Below are positions 13,821-26,102 of a DNA stretch of 64,000 bases, piece by piece (position 1 is the first letter of the stretch; every line of letters begins with the position of its first letter). The DNA lies in NCBI GenBank assembly GCA_032988165.1, contig JANTQF010000014.1, positions 1 through 64,000 on the forward strand, read 5' to 3'. The stretch is from Emmonsiellopsis sp. PD_33. Taxonomy: Eukaryota; Ascomycota; Eurotiomycetes; Onygenales; Ajellomycetaceae. The notes under the pieces were generated by a model. That model ran no database searches, was not told where the DNA came from, and worked only from the letters and a program-made list of their open reading frames with translations. The position numbers and the translations under genes are program-made.

Positions 13821-14319
13821 AACCACTTTTTTTCTTATTATTTATTCTATTTAATTAACTTCTTCCTGAAATTATTGTATAAACTGTGATTTTCAGCAAA
13901 TCAGTGCAGCCTTGACTGGTAAATTTCATCATGAATGTTTTGATTCAGCAAGGTGAAGTAATATAACACAGATATTATTAGGCATTCAAGTAGCTTATAT
14001 TTCTCACTGCATCTTTTTCCTCTCTACCTCATTTCAGGCATCACCCATTCACACACCACAGTTCTAGAGCCTTAATCTAGTAAGTCAACCCCATGGTTTT
14101 TTTTCCAATCTTTCCATCACTTCTATTTCATTCTACAACCTCAAAGACTATGTTTTTTGCCATCCTTATCCCAAGAAATGTGTGAATTCACATCATTTTT
14201 AACTAATACATCAAAATATAGGTATTATAATCTATCCTCTCTCTTTATTTTTACTTCATTACAGCTTTAACCTCTCCTCTCTTTTTTTTCTTCTCTTATT
14301 CATCTAATTCAAGCTTATA

Positions 14320-16060
14320 TCAGGTAACTTATTCTGCCATCCACATACACTGCATTTAATATCTAAAAACACTAACTTGAATGCTATAGAAGATCAGACT
14401 TTGCTCTCACCCTCTTCTTTTCTTGGACTCCACTATGCCCTGAGGCCTTCTTTAAATGGCAAAAAAAAACAAAAATGGGAGATATTGATTAAAGCTATAG
14501 CCATTCCTCTCAATAAGAACTGCCTTCAAAATGTCTTAATCCCATTTAATATCTTAATTGAGATATTCTTTGCCAGATTCTAGAGAATCTTGAGCCTGAT
14601 GATGTCTGCCAATTTAAGCTTGTCTGTAAAGCATGGAAAACATTCATCTCATTGTGAATCAAAGAGCATGGCTGGCTATACTACTGGCCACATTGCATTA
14701 AGGATATTAAAAATTCCATGCCTCTTAGCCACCAGATTAAAGCTCAATGATATGGGGAACTAGGTGTGTGGGATTAGTATTACTCCATCTGGCAGTTTTA
14801 TCTTTACTAACTTTTATATATAGCTGAGATGATGTATAATTTCAAATATAGCAAGCTAAGTCTACTATCACACTATAGTAACTTGGGATGCTTTGTAATA
14901 GTAGGGGATTATGTTGCTTGGATGCATAGGGGGCATATATATTGGCAAATCTTTCATGATGATACTCCTGGCCTGCATCAAACATTTCAATCTAATCTTG
15001 ACTGTGGTTTTAACAATCTGAAGATACTCCTTAATGCCTCTGGTATCCTATATCTACATTGTGATGAACCTAATGGCATGTAAGTTACATAATTTCCTTT
15101 TTTTTTCTTCTTAATTCTATCTCCCCCCCACCTTTTACCCTTCTAAGTGCTAAATCAGCACTAAAAACCCCCCTCAGGACTTCTATTGTATCTCTCCACA
15201 CCAGAAAAGTTCTATGGTCATATTGCATGGAATCTTCATACCTGATTGGACAGAACAAGCTCTACACTACTCAAAATAACCCCCCAATCCTTGTGGTATA
15301 CAACCTTCAAAATGAGATAATGATCTACAGAGTTACAACTACACTGCAGTATATCAATATATTCTCCCTGTATCCTTATCCTATGGAGCTTATCCTTCCT
15401 GATGGCTAGGAACATGTAATCTATTTCTGGATTATGCCTGGGCCCAACAATGATGTGGATTCACCTACATATATGGTTAAAATTGCCTACAGTTTAAGTG
15501 GTGAAATCCTCTAGGAATTCTACCAGGACTGGTCTTTTGAGTCCTACATTTACCCACTCTCTGATGATAGATTTGCATTTATCAGACAGCTAACTTCCCT
15601 CATGAACTTGAGGATCATTGAAACATTCTTATCACAGAGTGATAGTACCTTTATTAAGCAACAAACAGACACTATTCATCTACATAATTTCAATGTATTC
15701 AATGGTTTAAGTGCTAATCATCTACATTTCAGAGTTTTAATTTAGCTATACATTCCCTTTGTGATATTACATCTACATGCTTGAGTATATATCATTAAAC
15801 TTGAAGACCAGAGCAGCCATCAACTACACCAAACTGCTGTTGAATCTCTTGGCATGCCCATCAATTAATATTTTTACTTGATGAATACTGAACATTCCTT
15901 AAAACTCTCTTCCATTAAAAATGAGATCTTTTACTTGCATGTCCAACTGATTAATTCACACACCCTTAAAGTAACCAGGTTCTGGCCCCATGGCTCTGAC
16001 TTGGCCACTGCACTCATTTGGCTATAGCCACAGCTGATGCCCTTGATTAACTATTCCTTG
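14320..16060 (+). pseudogene. F-box family paralogue F, best preserved copy
   Basis: The F-box-like domain at about 14535-14700 (FNILIEIFFARF, then RILSLMMSANLSL or, in the adjacent frame, EPDDVCQFKLVCKAW) is followed by KTFISL and HGWLYYW-type sequence. The middle exon at 14829-15080 is open for 84 codons and ends in GILYLHCDEPNG. The C-terminal region at about 15180-16060 contains YLIGQNKLYTTQNNPPILVV, YNLQNEIMIYRV, LTSLMNLRIIETFLSQSDST and FIKQQTDTIH. It is nearly colinear with copy B. Few stops remain, mostly TAG/TGA where Gln, Arg or Trp is expected. Confidence 0.65.
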
Positions 16061-16606
16061 TGTGTTGGGGGACAGAGGGGGGGCAGATTTTATATTTTGA
16101 TACCTTATATTTAGTCCCAAATTATGTGTATGTAGTATTTAGCTTTTTAATTTTACTCTTTGATGTGAAGCTTACATCTTCAACTTAATAAGAAGCTCAG
16201 AGGACATTGCACTTTGCAAATAATCACCCCTATAATCAACAGCAGTAGAAACATCTATCAGAACAGAAAAAAGCACCCACTAAATTGATATCTAAAAAGC
16301 CATGCTAATCATGGCAATATATCTATTAAAAATGAATTCAAAAACAAGCATATCTAATTACACTCTCTCTCAGACATTCTTATTCATTTCATTATAAAAC
16401 TAACTGGTAATCCTCTGCATGCTCTATATCATATTTAGGCTTGTAGGCATGATGATAGTTTCCTTAGGGCTACTATCATTTCCAATCTCATTCTCACTCC
16501 AATTTTAATTCCCATTCTCATTCCATGCTATATCATTAGCCTTTGAACTTTCCTCTAACTTCCAACTCTGGAAAAGCTCAATGCAGTGTGCATTTTTATT
16601 ACATCA

Positions 16607-17944
16607 CTACTTGGGGGCCATTTCAGGGTGCCTATAGAAGCAATTGGATGGTATGTGGCCTCATTGCCTATAATACCTGCATTTGATATTGTTATTGTTG
16701 TTTAACATTTTTTTACTGTTTTCCTTCCTGAAATTATCACTATTATCCTCCTCACTGATGCTGTTATTGGGACCATCATTTTCAAACCTGATATTATATT
16801 CAAAATCATCATGAGATGTTAAACAGGTCATCAACTCATTAATTACTCCTTAAACTACCACAGTCTGCAGTAGATACCTAGGCATTGTCTTCTTCCTCAG
16901 CTCTATATTCCTCTGAATTATCTTCTGTGCTTTCTCTAATACTCCTTCATATAGAATATCACACAGTAATCAATTTGGTAATGAGAATCTCAGTTTCTCT
17001 AACTTCTATCATACTTCCTGGAACTCCTTAATATATTCCTAATTACTCACTTTTTCCAGTATAAAATACAAAGCATAGAATAGCACCTACTGCTCTTCCT
17101 CCAATATGTTCTGGCACTCAGATTCAAGACATTTTCAGAGTGAATAAGTAGAATTTCCCTTGGATGTCATAATATCATCTATCACTTTGGGGCTAACTGA
17201 GTCTCAAATCAGATGATACAGCCACTTATTCTGCTGACCTCATAGCACATCATACTCATTATCAAATAGTGATATCTTTTTACCATTGGTGAGAATATTA
17301 CAGTACTTGACTACCCTAACACAGGAGAGGATTGATTTGTGCTACATGAAGTAACTACTTCTATCATACAAGCTGTAGGGACAGGAGACCTTTTCAGTCT
17401 GTTGGATGAAGGTAAATAGCTTTTTACTGATGATTGCCTCAAGGTTCATAGTACTATCTGCCATAGCCTTACTAGCCTTCTCTTCATTACTACTAATACC
17501 CTCTCCATCCACACCCCTCCCATTAACTCTGCACTTATAAAGTATATTCAACTCCCCTTTCAACTACTCATCAATCTCCAGTGCTAGTGTCTCCTTCTCT
17601 ATTATAGCCTTCTCCTGGCCTACCTCTGCTTTTTTCAATTGTGACTCTGGGAGTGAGGAGGTAGTGTCCTTCAAAAGCCCACTAGTGGAGGTCAAGATGA
17701 GAATTGTATAAATCTTTGTGTCATGATTACAAGGCTGGGCAGCTATAAATTCATTTGAGTTGATGATGGTGCTGCAAATCTTTAGCTGGAAAAGTGGGAC
17801 TGAGGACTCTGACTGAGGCAGCAATTATGGAGGAAAACTCTCTACTGTGGCATTAAAATTTACAGAGATTGAGGGTTTAGTGGTCTTGACAAAAGGTGTG
17901 TAATTACAAGATGGGGATGTGCTTTGAGAGGAGGAGCTAAGCAT
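16607..17944 (-). pseudogene. Ty1/copia-type Gag relic with mutated zinc knuckle
   Basis: Read on the minus strand from ATG at 17944. After a low-complexity N terminus (MLSSSSQSTSPS) comes a region like retrotransposon Gag: KWLYHLI-stop-DSVSPKVIDD, then a segment ending LESECQNILEEEQ. Near 16650 is a knuckle, CRYY-RQ-stop-GHIPSNC, where family knuckles have CxxCxxxGHxxxxC; the second Cys is now Tyr and a probable Trp is a stop. Gag packages element RNA. No matching Pol follows; the DNA to 16190 has only weak coding character. The copia Pol at 42-44.5 kb is separate and need not be the same element. Confidence 0.6.
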
Positions 17945-17959
17945 CTTGAAGGTAGGCTA

Positions 17960-19100
17960 TTTTCTTGTAAAGTTCAGCTGACATTGTAGAATTTAGTGAC
18001 AAAAAGAGTACTAAGTGTGTCTCTTAAATCAATTTGATAATAAGCATGCCAAATAGGTTGCTATCTAAAGAATCTTTCCCAAAATCTATAGTAATGAAAG
18101 TAGAAAATCATATTTTCATTCATTCCTTTCAATGCAGGCTATTAATAAGTTCTAGTTCTGGGAATCTATAATCAGTCAGACTTGATGATCAGCCACTTGA
18201 ACACTAAGAAGAATGGAAGCAGAAGATCAACTGCCACAGCAATGAAAATAAAGAATGAGGTAAAAACACCAAGCTTAATTTTATTGATATCTATAGCTAA
18301 CTTAGAATACCCTTGGAAGGGGCCCTACTGCATTATTATGCATGTCTTGTTTGCTATCTCATTTGTCACAGGAAAGAGGCCAAAAAAAAGCAAAGAAAAA
18401 GAAAATAGTTAAGTACTGCATAGTAGCTGAGATCAGCTATCCAATTACAGCTATTCCCTACCTTAGTTACTCATAAGATGTTTCTAACACCAACATCACA
18501 ATCTGTAAAGCTGCACTGTTCATTGAGTTGATGTGGATGTGTGATATGTGGCTGTACCAACACATCTTTATCAACAGGAAATATGTCTCTTAGAGATATT
18601 TTTGATCTGTCTCCTTGTGATCTTCCCTCACTGCTTTATTATGCTAGAAAGCTGAGCCATTAGGCTAGTAGTTGAAGATACTCTTATGATCTGAAGTAGA
18701 CATGACCCTTAAAATGTATAGTTGCATTTTAATGCTCATATCATCCTATCTTAACAGTAGTTCAGTACAATTCTAACCCTCTGACATAATGGCAGCAAAA
18801 GGATGAAAATAAATATCAAACTCACCTACATTACATTATCTTGTATCTGTTGCTAATAATGATCAGCTCTTCCATTTAACATCTCTCTCTTTAATTATGG
18901 AAATATAGGTGTTTATTGAAAAAAAAAAAGTGATATGACCTCATGTCACATGCATATTACTTCTGTAAAAATCTCAGGGGCAGAATAACTCCTAGTTTTA
19001 GTTTTACATACTACATCTAACACTCAGTAGTCAAGCCATTCTATTAAGATCTCTTTGTGTGAATTATATCCTTACTGCTTCTTTACTATAGCTGAAGAAA
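17960..19100. other. No recognisable gene
   Basis: Stop-rich DNA. An open stretch of 76 codons at 18182-18412 on the plus strand ends in a lysine-rich run but has no recognisable domain and is probably chance. No RNA gene was seen. Confidence 0.4.
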
Positions 19101-19139
19101 CCATATTATGAGCTTAATCTTATTACATACTACACTGTT

Positions 19140-20160
19140 AATGCCTTGTTTGCCACACAGCCCTCTAGAACCACACCTTTTGCCCTCTTTTTTTCTTTCA
19201 CTTTACTCTCACTAGCATGTTTCTTAATGCTCAGTGTATTCTATATTTTCATACTGACTATCACAGTCACAAGTATGTTCTATACTCCTTCTTTACTATT
19301 TCATTCCTCTATCCCACAAGGGACTGACATTCTACCACCAGACCTGCCATCATGTATGTCAATACCAGATAGGAATTGTTGTAGACACATGAAGCCCCTG
19401 AGATCTCATATCTCATTGGATAAGACAAGCTTTATTTCTTCACTACATACTCTCCAACTCTCCATGCATACAACCTCTAATCCAGTGTATTCATATATAT
19501 GAGGCCTTTTGCAGATGAGGATCTCCTGGACATCTCATGCTTCAAACATGTGTTTAAATGTATCTCTCTCAATGGCACTCAAGTGACTGTGTACAAATAG
19601 AGTTCTCTTGCAAGCCCTACCTCTAGTGGCCATGATGGAATCCAGTGGGCCATAGTTATTAATAGTTTAAACTGTGAAGTTCTTCAAGAATTAACCCAGT
19701 CTTGATCCACAGTCCTTTTTGTATACTCTATGTTTAGTTGCAGTTTTGTATTCCTTGGATAATCTATCTTGCACAAGGAAATTGTCATTTTTGAGACATT
19801 CTCCCCTCAGAGTGATGCTACCTTTACCTGAAAGCATACAGAGGCTATCAATTTGAACTGTTTAGAGTGTATAAAGATCATCATTGAGTTATTGGCCCCT
19901 ATTGTCATAGCATATACTGACACAGGAATATGCTCTATTTAACTCCAAGCCTGTCAAGATCCAGAATTGCATGCACTCTTGACTGATTTCTCAATTCACA
20001 TTGAATAACTCTTTCATATCATATCTATATAGTGCCTTTTGAGATTGCAAAGCAATCTAGATATCTTCATTAAGTAGCTGACTCTTATTAATTAAGAAAT
20101 CATTTAAATAATTATCTATGTGTTTCACAGTAATACTCAACTCTTTTGATTTTAAAAACC
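19140..20160 (+). pseudogene. F-box family paralogue G, C-terminal part only, decayed
   Basis: This stretch corresponds to the C-terminal half of the family. It has the HISLDKTSFISSLHTLQLSM block (matching YLIGQNKLY.. in copy F), then VIVFETFSPQSDATF-like sequence in shifted frames near 19780, and a tail resembling IAYTDTGICSI near 19910. No F-box-like sequence was found upstream, so the copy looks truncated, perhaps by the copia Gag insertion at 16.6-17.9 kb. Assignment rests on block order and is tentative. Confidence 0.4.
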
Positions 20161-20274
20161 CTTGAGATGTTTATATACTTACTCCCCACTCTCCCTCTTC
20201 TTATCTATATCTAGCCACACATGTTTGCTCTCTCTCACCCTCCATCTACCATCTCTTCCTGTATCTCAAGTAAT

Positions 20275-20303
20275 AATGCACTAATTGTTTAGTATTCATC
20301 TTT
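20275..20303 (+). promoter_or_regulatory. Palindromic motif, copy 5, upstream of paralogue H
   Basis: AATGCACTAATTGTTTAGTA followed by TTCATCTTT. It differs from copy 1 by transitions only and keeps the ACTAA/TTAGT stem. The F-box relic of paralogue H begins about 0.62 kb downstream. Confidence 0.5.
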
Positions 20304-20699
20304 TAATTTCTCTCCCTTTATTTTCTTCTTTACTCAAGTCTCTATTGCTGATCCTGATTTAATCTTGAGTTTATTCTTATAGTTCTACTTTTTCCTTTGT
20401 CATTTTAACTTTATTATACAGCTATCATCATTGCCTATTCCCCAGTTGACATGTTCAGATATCTCCCTCTATTTTCTCCAAACATCAATTCTTCACACCA
20501 GAATTATATCTTGTGCCTTCACCCCCCCCCCCTATTATATTCACATTTCTTGTGTGTGTCTAACAAATTTCTCATGTTTGAAGACCATGTTTTTATAGTA
20601 GTAGAATTGAAAATTGCATTCATCTCCATCTTTAATTGCATTATAGTATGTCTTCATGCTTGAATGCATTTCCAATTTTCTTTTTATAGCATTTTAGCT

Positions 20700-22350
20700 T
20701 TAGTCTAATAACTTCCATCTACTTCAAGTAGCTTACTCTGCTATATCCAAGCAGACTATTATAACTAAAGGAAGATTATGCTAATTATAGTTATACAGAA
20801 GATCTACTTTTGAAACTCTTGACACCCCCCCTCCTGTATTACAACATAATATTTGAATAATAAAAATAACTGATACTGGTTAGCTATAGTATGATTTATC
20901 CTCAATGGGAGGATCTTCTTGCCTTGTCAATCCATTTAAACATCTCAATATTAACTGTCTGTTACTAGTTCTTTGATATTTCATACCTTATCAAGTCTGC
21001 AGTCTGAAGCTTGTCAGCAGCTCCTAGAACTAGTATGTTGTATTATAAATCTATGGGTATGGCTGCATTTACCACTGGCTTTAACTGAACTGAGATCTTA
21101 TGTCTCTTAACCCACAGTCAAGAGCTAAATGATATGTAGGACTTGGTACATTGTTCATAGTGCTAATAATGATTATCTTCACATACTAACTTTAATAATA
21201 ACTAAAATGATACATAATGCCTCCTTGGGAATAATAACACTATTTTGATAATACCACAGCATCTGCCACCTTTCAACTCAAGGCCTATATATAGTATGGT
21301 TTGAGGATGGTGCAGTATTCTGGGAAATCCTGGAACTAGATCTATTGACCTCTCTATGCAAACTTCTATTATCTCCTGACATGGATTGGAACAATATAAT
21401 TATTAGTGTAAACTCCATAGGCTGATTTTATGTCCATATTAATTCCTCCCTACCTGCATATATCTTCTACCATACATTTATTACCCAGCACCTCTTATGA
21501 AAAACAAGATGAAAAATAAAAGAAATAAAAGCTAATTAATTACCTGTATAGAACCTACATCATCTCTATTGACACAGAACAAGTCTGGCTGTATCACTAC
21601 CCTAAGGTTTCATATCTAATCAGACAGACCCAGTTTTATCTTTATATACTAGCATCCCTGACTCTTACAGCATATAGTCTTATCTCTAGTCATATCATGT
21701 ACAGTGTAATGTTTACCAACAATGATATCAATGCCTTGCAATATAGCCAAACTACCAGAGAATTCATCCAATCCAATGAAAAGGAAAAAGTGGTTGCTTT
21801 TCAATCTCTCTTGTTGCCTTTGGCTGATGATCTATCCAATAAACTTTACACCTTGATGATTTTCAATGGCCTGAGTGGTGAGGTAGTATAGGAAATTTCC
21901 TAGGTTTGGTCTAACCACTCATACCTGAGTCATGTGTTTAATCAAGGGTTTTTCTTTATTAGCCAGCCAAGTGTGGTATTTAACTTTAGGGTGGTTGAGA
22001 CATTCTCACAATTCAGCAATGAAAGCTTTATAATAGAAAGAATCAAGGCTATTTCATTGGAGGGATTTGAGAACATGCAAGTTATGATTAATCCATCCAC
22101 ACTTATTATCATTACCTATAATTAAGATACACTGTACACTCTGATGCTCAAGAACTGCACAAATTTACCACTACATGACATATTTTCCAGTACAATATGT
22201 ATAATTACTAATTAATGCTTTTATGTCATATCTGCCATTCTGATCCAGTTAGATGTTTCAGAATTTACAATCAACTATATTGAGCTTATAGGCCAAGGAA
22301 GGTTTTTACTGATAATAACAGGTGATGAACCATATAACACACATTGCATA
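20700..22350 (+). pseudogene. F-box family paralogue H, decayed
   Basis: The F-box relic is at about 20925-21085, with a LALSIHLNISI pattern and a shifted SMGMAAFTTGF tail. The C-terminal part at about 21600-22130 includes MYSVMFTNNDINALQYSQTT, REFIQSNEKEKVVAFQSLLL, FNGLSGEVV and RVVETFSQFSNESFIIERI. The last two match NSLTEEIL and IETFLPQSDDIFIKQQ in copy B. It is the last member of the array in the window. Confidence 0.5.
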
Positions 22351-22452
22351 CTTCAATTTTAGATAGATATTCTCTTCTCTATGTGTATTTATCTGTTGTG
22401 ATTTGAATGGCCCATCATTCAGGAATAGGGCTCAGTGCACATACAAATAGAG

Positions 22453-22670
22453 TTAGGGTGTTAGGATTAGGGGGTTAGCCTTAGGGAGGGTTAGAGAATG
22501 AGAAATGTATAAAAATACTGCTTTCCATGGATACTATAGATCATATACATGTGACTTAGGGTGTTAGAATTAGGGGGTTAGCCTTAAGGAAGATTAGAGA
22601 ATAAGAAATGTATAAAATCACTGCCTATTCAGTAAATACTATAGATTATATATATATATTCAAGTTAGGG
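22453..22670 (+). repeat. 103-bp tandem repeat with telomere-like TTAGGG motifs
   Basis: Two copies start at 22453 and 22556, and a third begins with TTAGGG at 22665. Each opens with TTAGGGTGTTAGRATTAGGG, then GGTTAGCCTTA and RTTAGAGAATRAGAAATGTA. TTAGGG is the telomere repeat of most filamentous fungi, so this could be an interstitial telomeric relic or a subtelomeric satellite. It sits directly after the F-box array. Confidence 0.7.
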
Positions 22671-22970
22671 GTCTGTGACATCACAATTAATCACCATTAA
22701 CTGGTTATGAAACTTGCTGAATAGTAGCTTAACTATAATAAGGTTATAAATGTTAATTGAGTTCATACTCCATTCCTTGAGATTTCTGGGTCCTCTCCTT
22801 GTAGGTGCTAATGTTCAACCCTACAACCTTATTAGATTTGGGTCCTCTACTAACCTTGAAAGCTCTGTGTGAATCATCCCACCATCCTGACCCAGACTGG
22901 ACTAACCCCTTTTAATTTCTGTTAAGTCCTACTAACTGCTCCATACTTCTACCTCAATCAGAGAACAGCC

Positions 22971-24620
22971 ATGTTCACAGCTCCACAACTGGGGGGGCCA
23001 GGAAGTACTCAACCTCAGGTGCAGGCTCATGCCAAGCCCCAAGATTACTTTATTAGGTCTAGTGTCAAATGTAATCCTTCTGATTGGTGCAGAAGTTCTT
23101 ATCTTGGCATAGTAGTTTAGTTGGCTTCTGAGGATATCTAGGCTTTCCCTGGTTCATAAGTTAAAAATTGCACATCTTCTGAGCAACAACTTTTATTAGT
23201 TGATTAGCTGAAAGTCATCAACAATCTCACCCCCAGTCTCCACCCACTGGTGTTAACTTTTCTCAAGTGACTTCATACTTCATACATAGTGAAGCAACTC
23301 TTATTTTATTATACATTTTAACCTTGCATATCTTCTCCTACACAGGGACATTCTTTCTCCTGCTGTGATTCATAAACATAGTTCACTATCCCATACCTAT
23401 ATTAAGATGGGAAAAGCTACTAAATGATCTTTTTCCTTGCTGCAGCAGACTGACCCACCTCTAACCCCTTCTTTAATAAATAAGTACTCCCACAAACAAC
23501 ATCATCATTCTATTAACTCTGAGAGCTTGCAGAACTATCTAATACCTTCACCATCCTCTCCTATGTAATATTTATTTATTAATATTACTTCTATGCTTAC
23601 TACTAGTATCCATCAGAGCTCATCCAGCCTAACACCTCAATCCCTAACATCATCTTAATTTGATTTCTCTTATGTGACCTTACCTGATCAAATGATCTAT
23701 GAATATAGCCTTGACTGCCACTCTCTTGACCTTAGCTCATATAAATTTGCTAGATATATTGACATTCCTGATCTCTATATGACTGATGATTGTGATTCTC
23801 ATCTACATATTAACATTAATGTGCTACCCTATATGTTGCCTTGCTCTCTTGCTAATATTACTTGCTCTTTTTAACCAGAAAAAATACTAATATTAAACTC
23901 ATAATGATGTTTCAGGCCCTAAATCCATACCAAGCTTTGAAATTCTAGAGTGTGTGATGTCTGCATCATCTCTTTGAAAATATTCTTATATTGATCAGCT
24001 GTTCTTTGTCTATGCTGACTCTGACATGATAGAGGCTCTTAATTGGACATACATATAACATGTTATTCTATGGTGTGCTGGCCCTTGCATTCTTAATGCT
24101 CCTCATATAGACCCATATAAAGACTACTGTCATAATGCTATTATTTTCCAATTTTGAGGCATTTCTTCTGCAAACCCCTATACTCACTGTTATGAAGGTC
24201 TTAGGCTCTTTTTAGAATGCATTGCCATGCCTGATGATCATAATAATATGACTATAGCTAAACCTACTATTTGTGCAAATTGTGTTTTTAATTGTGTGGA
24301 GTCCACATGTTTGTTTGGTAGGGATTACATAATATTCATTGCCTCTCTCACCATACAGTCATAATTATTACTAACATTTAACCTTATCAATTTAGCTAAG
24401 GGGGATAATAATATCCCCAGCTAAGAGCATACATTCAACAAATTTAGTTTATATCTCACTCTACATATCATACTGCTACAGCCTGCCCTCAAAAATATAT
24501 TAATTGCACTACTTATGTCTGTCTTGCTGAAAATGAGCCACAGCCCAATATTGTTGATTCAGATCCAGCCAGCTATAATGTGAGATCTACTCCCAATAGA
24601 CTGGCCACTGAGACCATGTT
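22971..24620 (+). pseudogene. Unidentified decayed coding region
   Basis: From ATG at 22971 (MFTAPQLGGPGSTQPQVQ...) through about 24620 the plus strand gives coding-like text broken by stops and frame changes. Examples are YIDIPDLYMTDDCDSHLHIN near 23755, APHIDPYKDYCHNAIIFQF near 24100, and LFLECIAMPDDHNNMTIAKP with a cysteine-rich ICANCVFNCVESTC near 24270. I recognise no family. Length and position between repeats suggest a transposon-encoded protein, but that is inference only. Confidence 0.35.
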
Positions 24621-24795
24621 GGGACCAGGATTAAAGTATACCCTTATCATTTTACTTAATATATTAGTCCCTTTTTATGTAAAATCACTTTAATATAGAT
24701 ACTATATCATGTTATAGTATAGATAAATTAGTTCAGAATTATATTATAAAGGAATATTTTACTCATAAATCATGTTATATATCTATCTTTTCAGT

Positions 24796-24845
24796 CCTGA
24801 TCCCATTTAGTCCCATTATCTATATATGGGATCAAACAGGACCAG
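24796..24845. repeat. Short inverted repeat with GATCCCAT/ATGGGATC arms
   Basis: CCTGATCCCAT and ATGGGATCAAACAGG lie as imperfect inverted arms around TTAGTCCCATTATCTATAT. GGACCAGG also occurs at about 24623 and, in inverse orientation, near 29905, which could mark ends of a mobile unit containing the hAT gene. The evidence is weak. Confidence 0.3.
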
Positions 24846-25079
24846 GAATACCATAATATTACCTAATCATAATCATATGTGTTACTAATGGTGTCAAGCC
24901 AGTAGCAGCCCTGCCACACACTATATAATAATTTCAAATTGGGAGATTTGCACCAGCAAGCATTACTAAATATTATTACTTTTCATTGCCTAAAGGCCTC
25001 AGCCCCAACCCTAAACTAAAAAAACTAAAAAACTAAAAACACACAAAAACATTAAAAAACCCTTTTAAACCTTGGGGGC

Positions 25080-25700
25080 AGTCTACTCAAAGTATTCTAA
25101 TTTAATTGCATCTGCCATCTCTCTCACCAACTGTATATTCTCAATCCTGAGAGTCAACTGCTTCCCATGCATTATCATTTTAACTCTGCCTATATTCATA
25201 ATATAATCAGTATACATATTTAGTAGACTTAGTAGAGTAGTTAACTTACACTTGAAAAGGGTGGTGAGGGCTGTTTCCACTGCCAACTAGATGATGTTAA
25301 GAGTAGAGTGCTGAAAGTAATGCTTCCCATCATTAATCTTACAGATCAGATGTGCCATTACAGCCTTGGCAAAAATGAGCTCCCCAGATTTCTGATAGAA
25401 CTAGACCTCCTGAATCCACTCTATTAACCTAAATGAACCACTAAGTGTTATCAAAAAGTGTGATCATGACTTATTATTCTTATTATGATAGTAGCAGGGC
25501 TTAAGATTGCATTTGACCCAGTAGTTTCTTAAGGCATTGAGGAGCTCAGCATGATATTAATCTCACTTGGCCTCCCACTCAGCAACATATGCCTTATAGG
25601 CTGCTTTGCAACTGGGCACACTATTTTTCATCACCACTTGGTAGGGGAGGAAGGTGTACTTTAGCATTTTTGAATTAAGAGAGGGGGTATCAATGCATTT
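25080..25700 (-). pseudogene. Unidentified decayed coding region
   Basis: On the minus strand a mostly readable frame runs from about 25690 to a stop near 25083. It includes LPYQVVMKNSVPSCKAAYKA, WEAK, HAELLNALRNYWVKCNLKPC, ETALTTLFKCKLTTLLSLLN and LRIENIQLVREMADAIKLEY. There are about six stops at positions expected for Arg, Gln or Trp. I do not recognise the family. Position beside a hAT gene suggests repeat-derived DNA. Confidence 0.35.
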
Positions 25701-26102
25701 GGATAAAGGGCAGGGGAGATAGAGATATAGCTGATTGAGATAGTGAGAGAGGAGGAATAAGATAGATAGAGAAAAGAAGAAGAGAGAGGAAAAGAGGAGA
25801 GAAAAAAAAAGAAATATTATTAAAATTCTAACTCTAATCAGCTATCCTAGCAACCTGTAACCATCATCTAGGTCTATCTCTGATATAAATTACCTGGCAA
25901 CATCATACAAAGAATATTAAATATAGACACATCAAATGTAAATAACCTGCTTTTAGATTAGAGAAATTCTCCCTATCTTTTTGTTTTTCCTCCTCTTCTT
26001 CTCTTTCTTTCCTTCTTTTTCTACCACTATTTCATTTCTCCTCTTTTAATATCTCTATTCTACTATCATAATTATCACTCTCTCCTACTACTATCACCAG
26101 TC

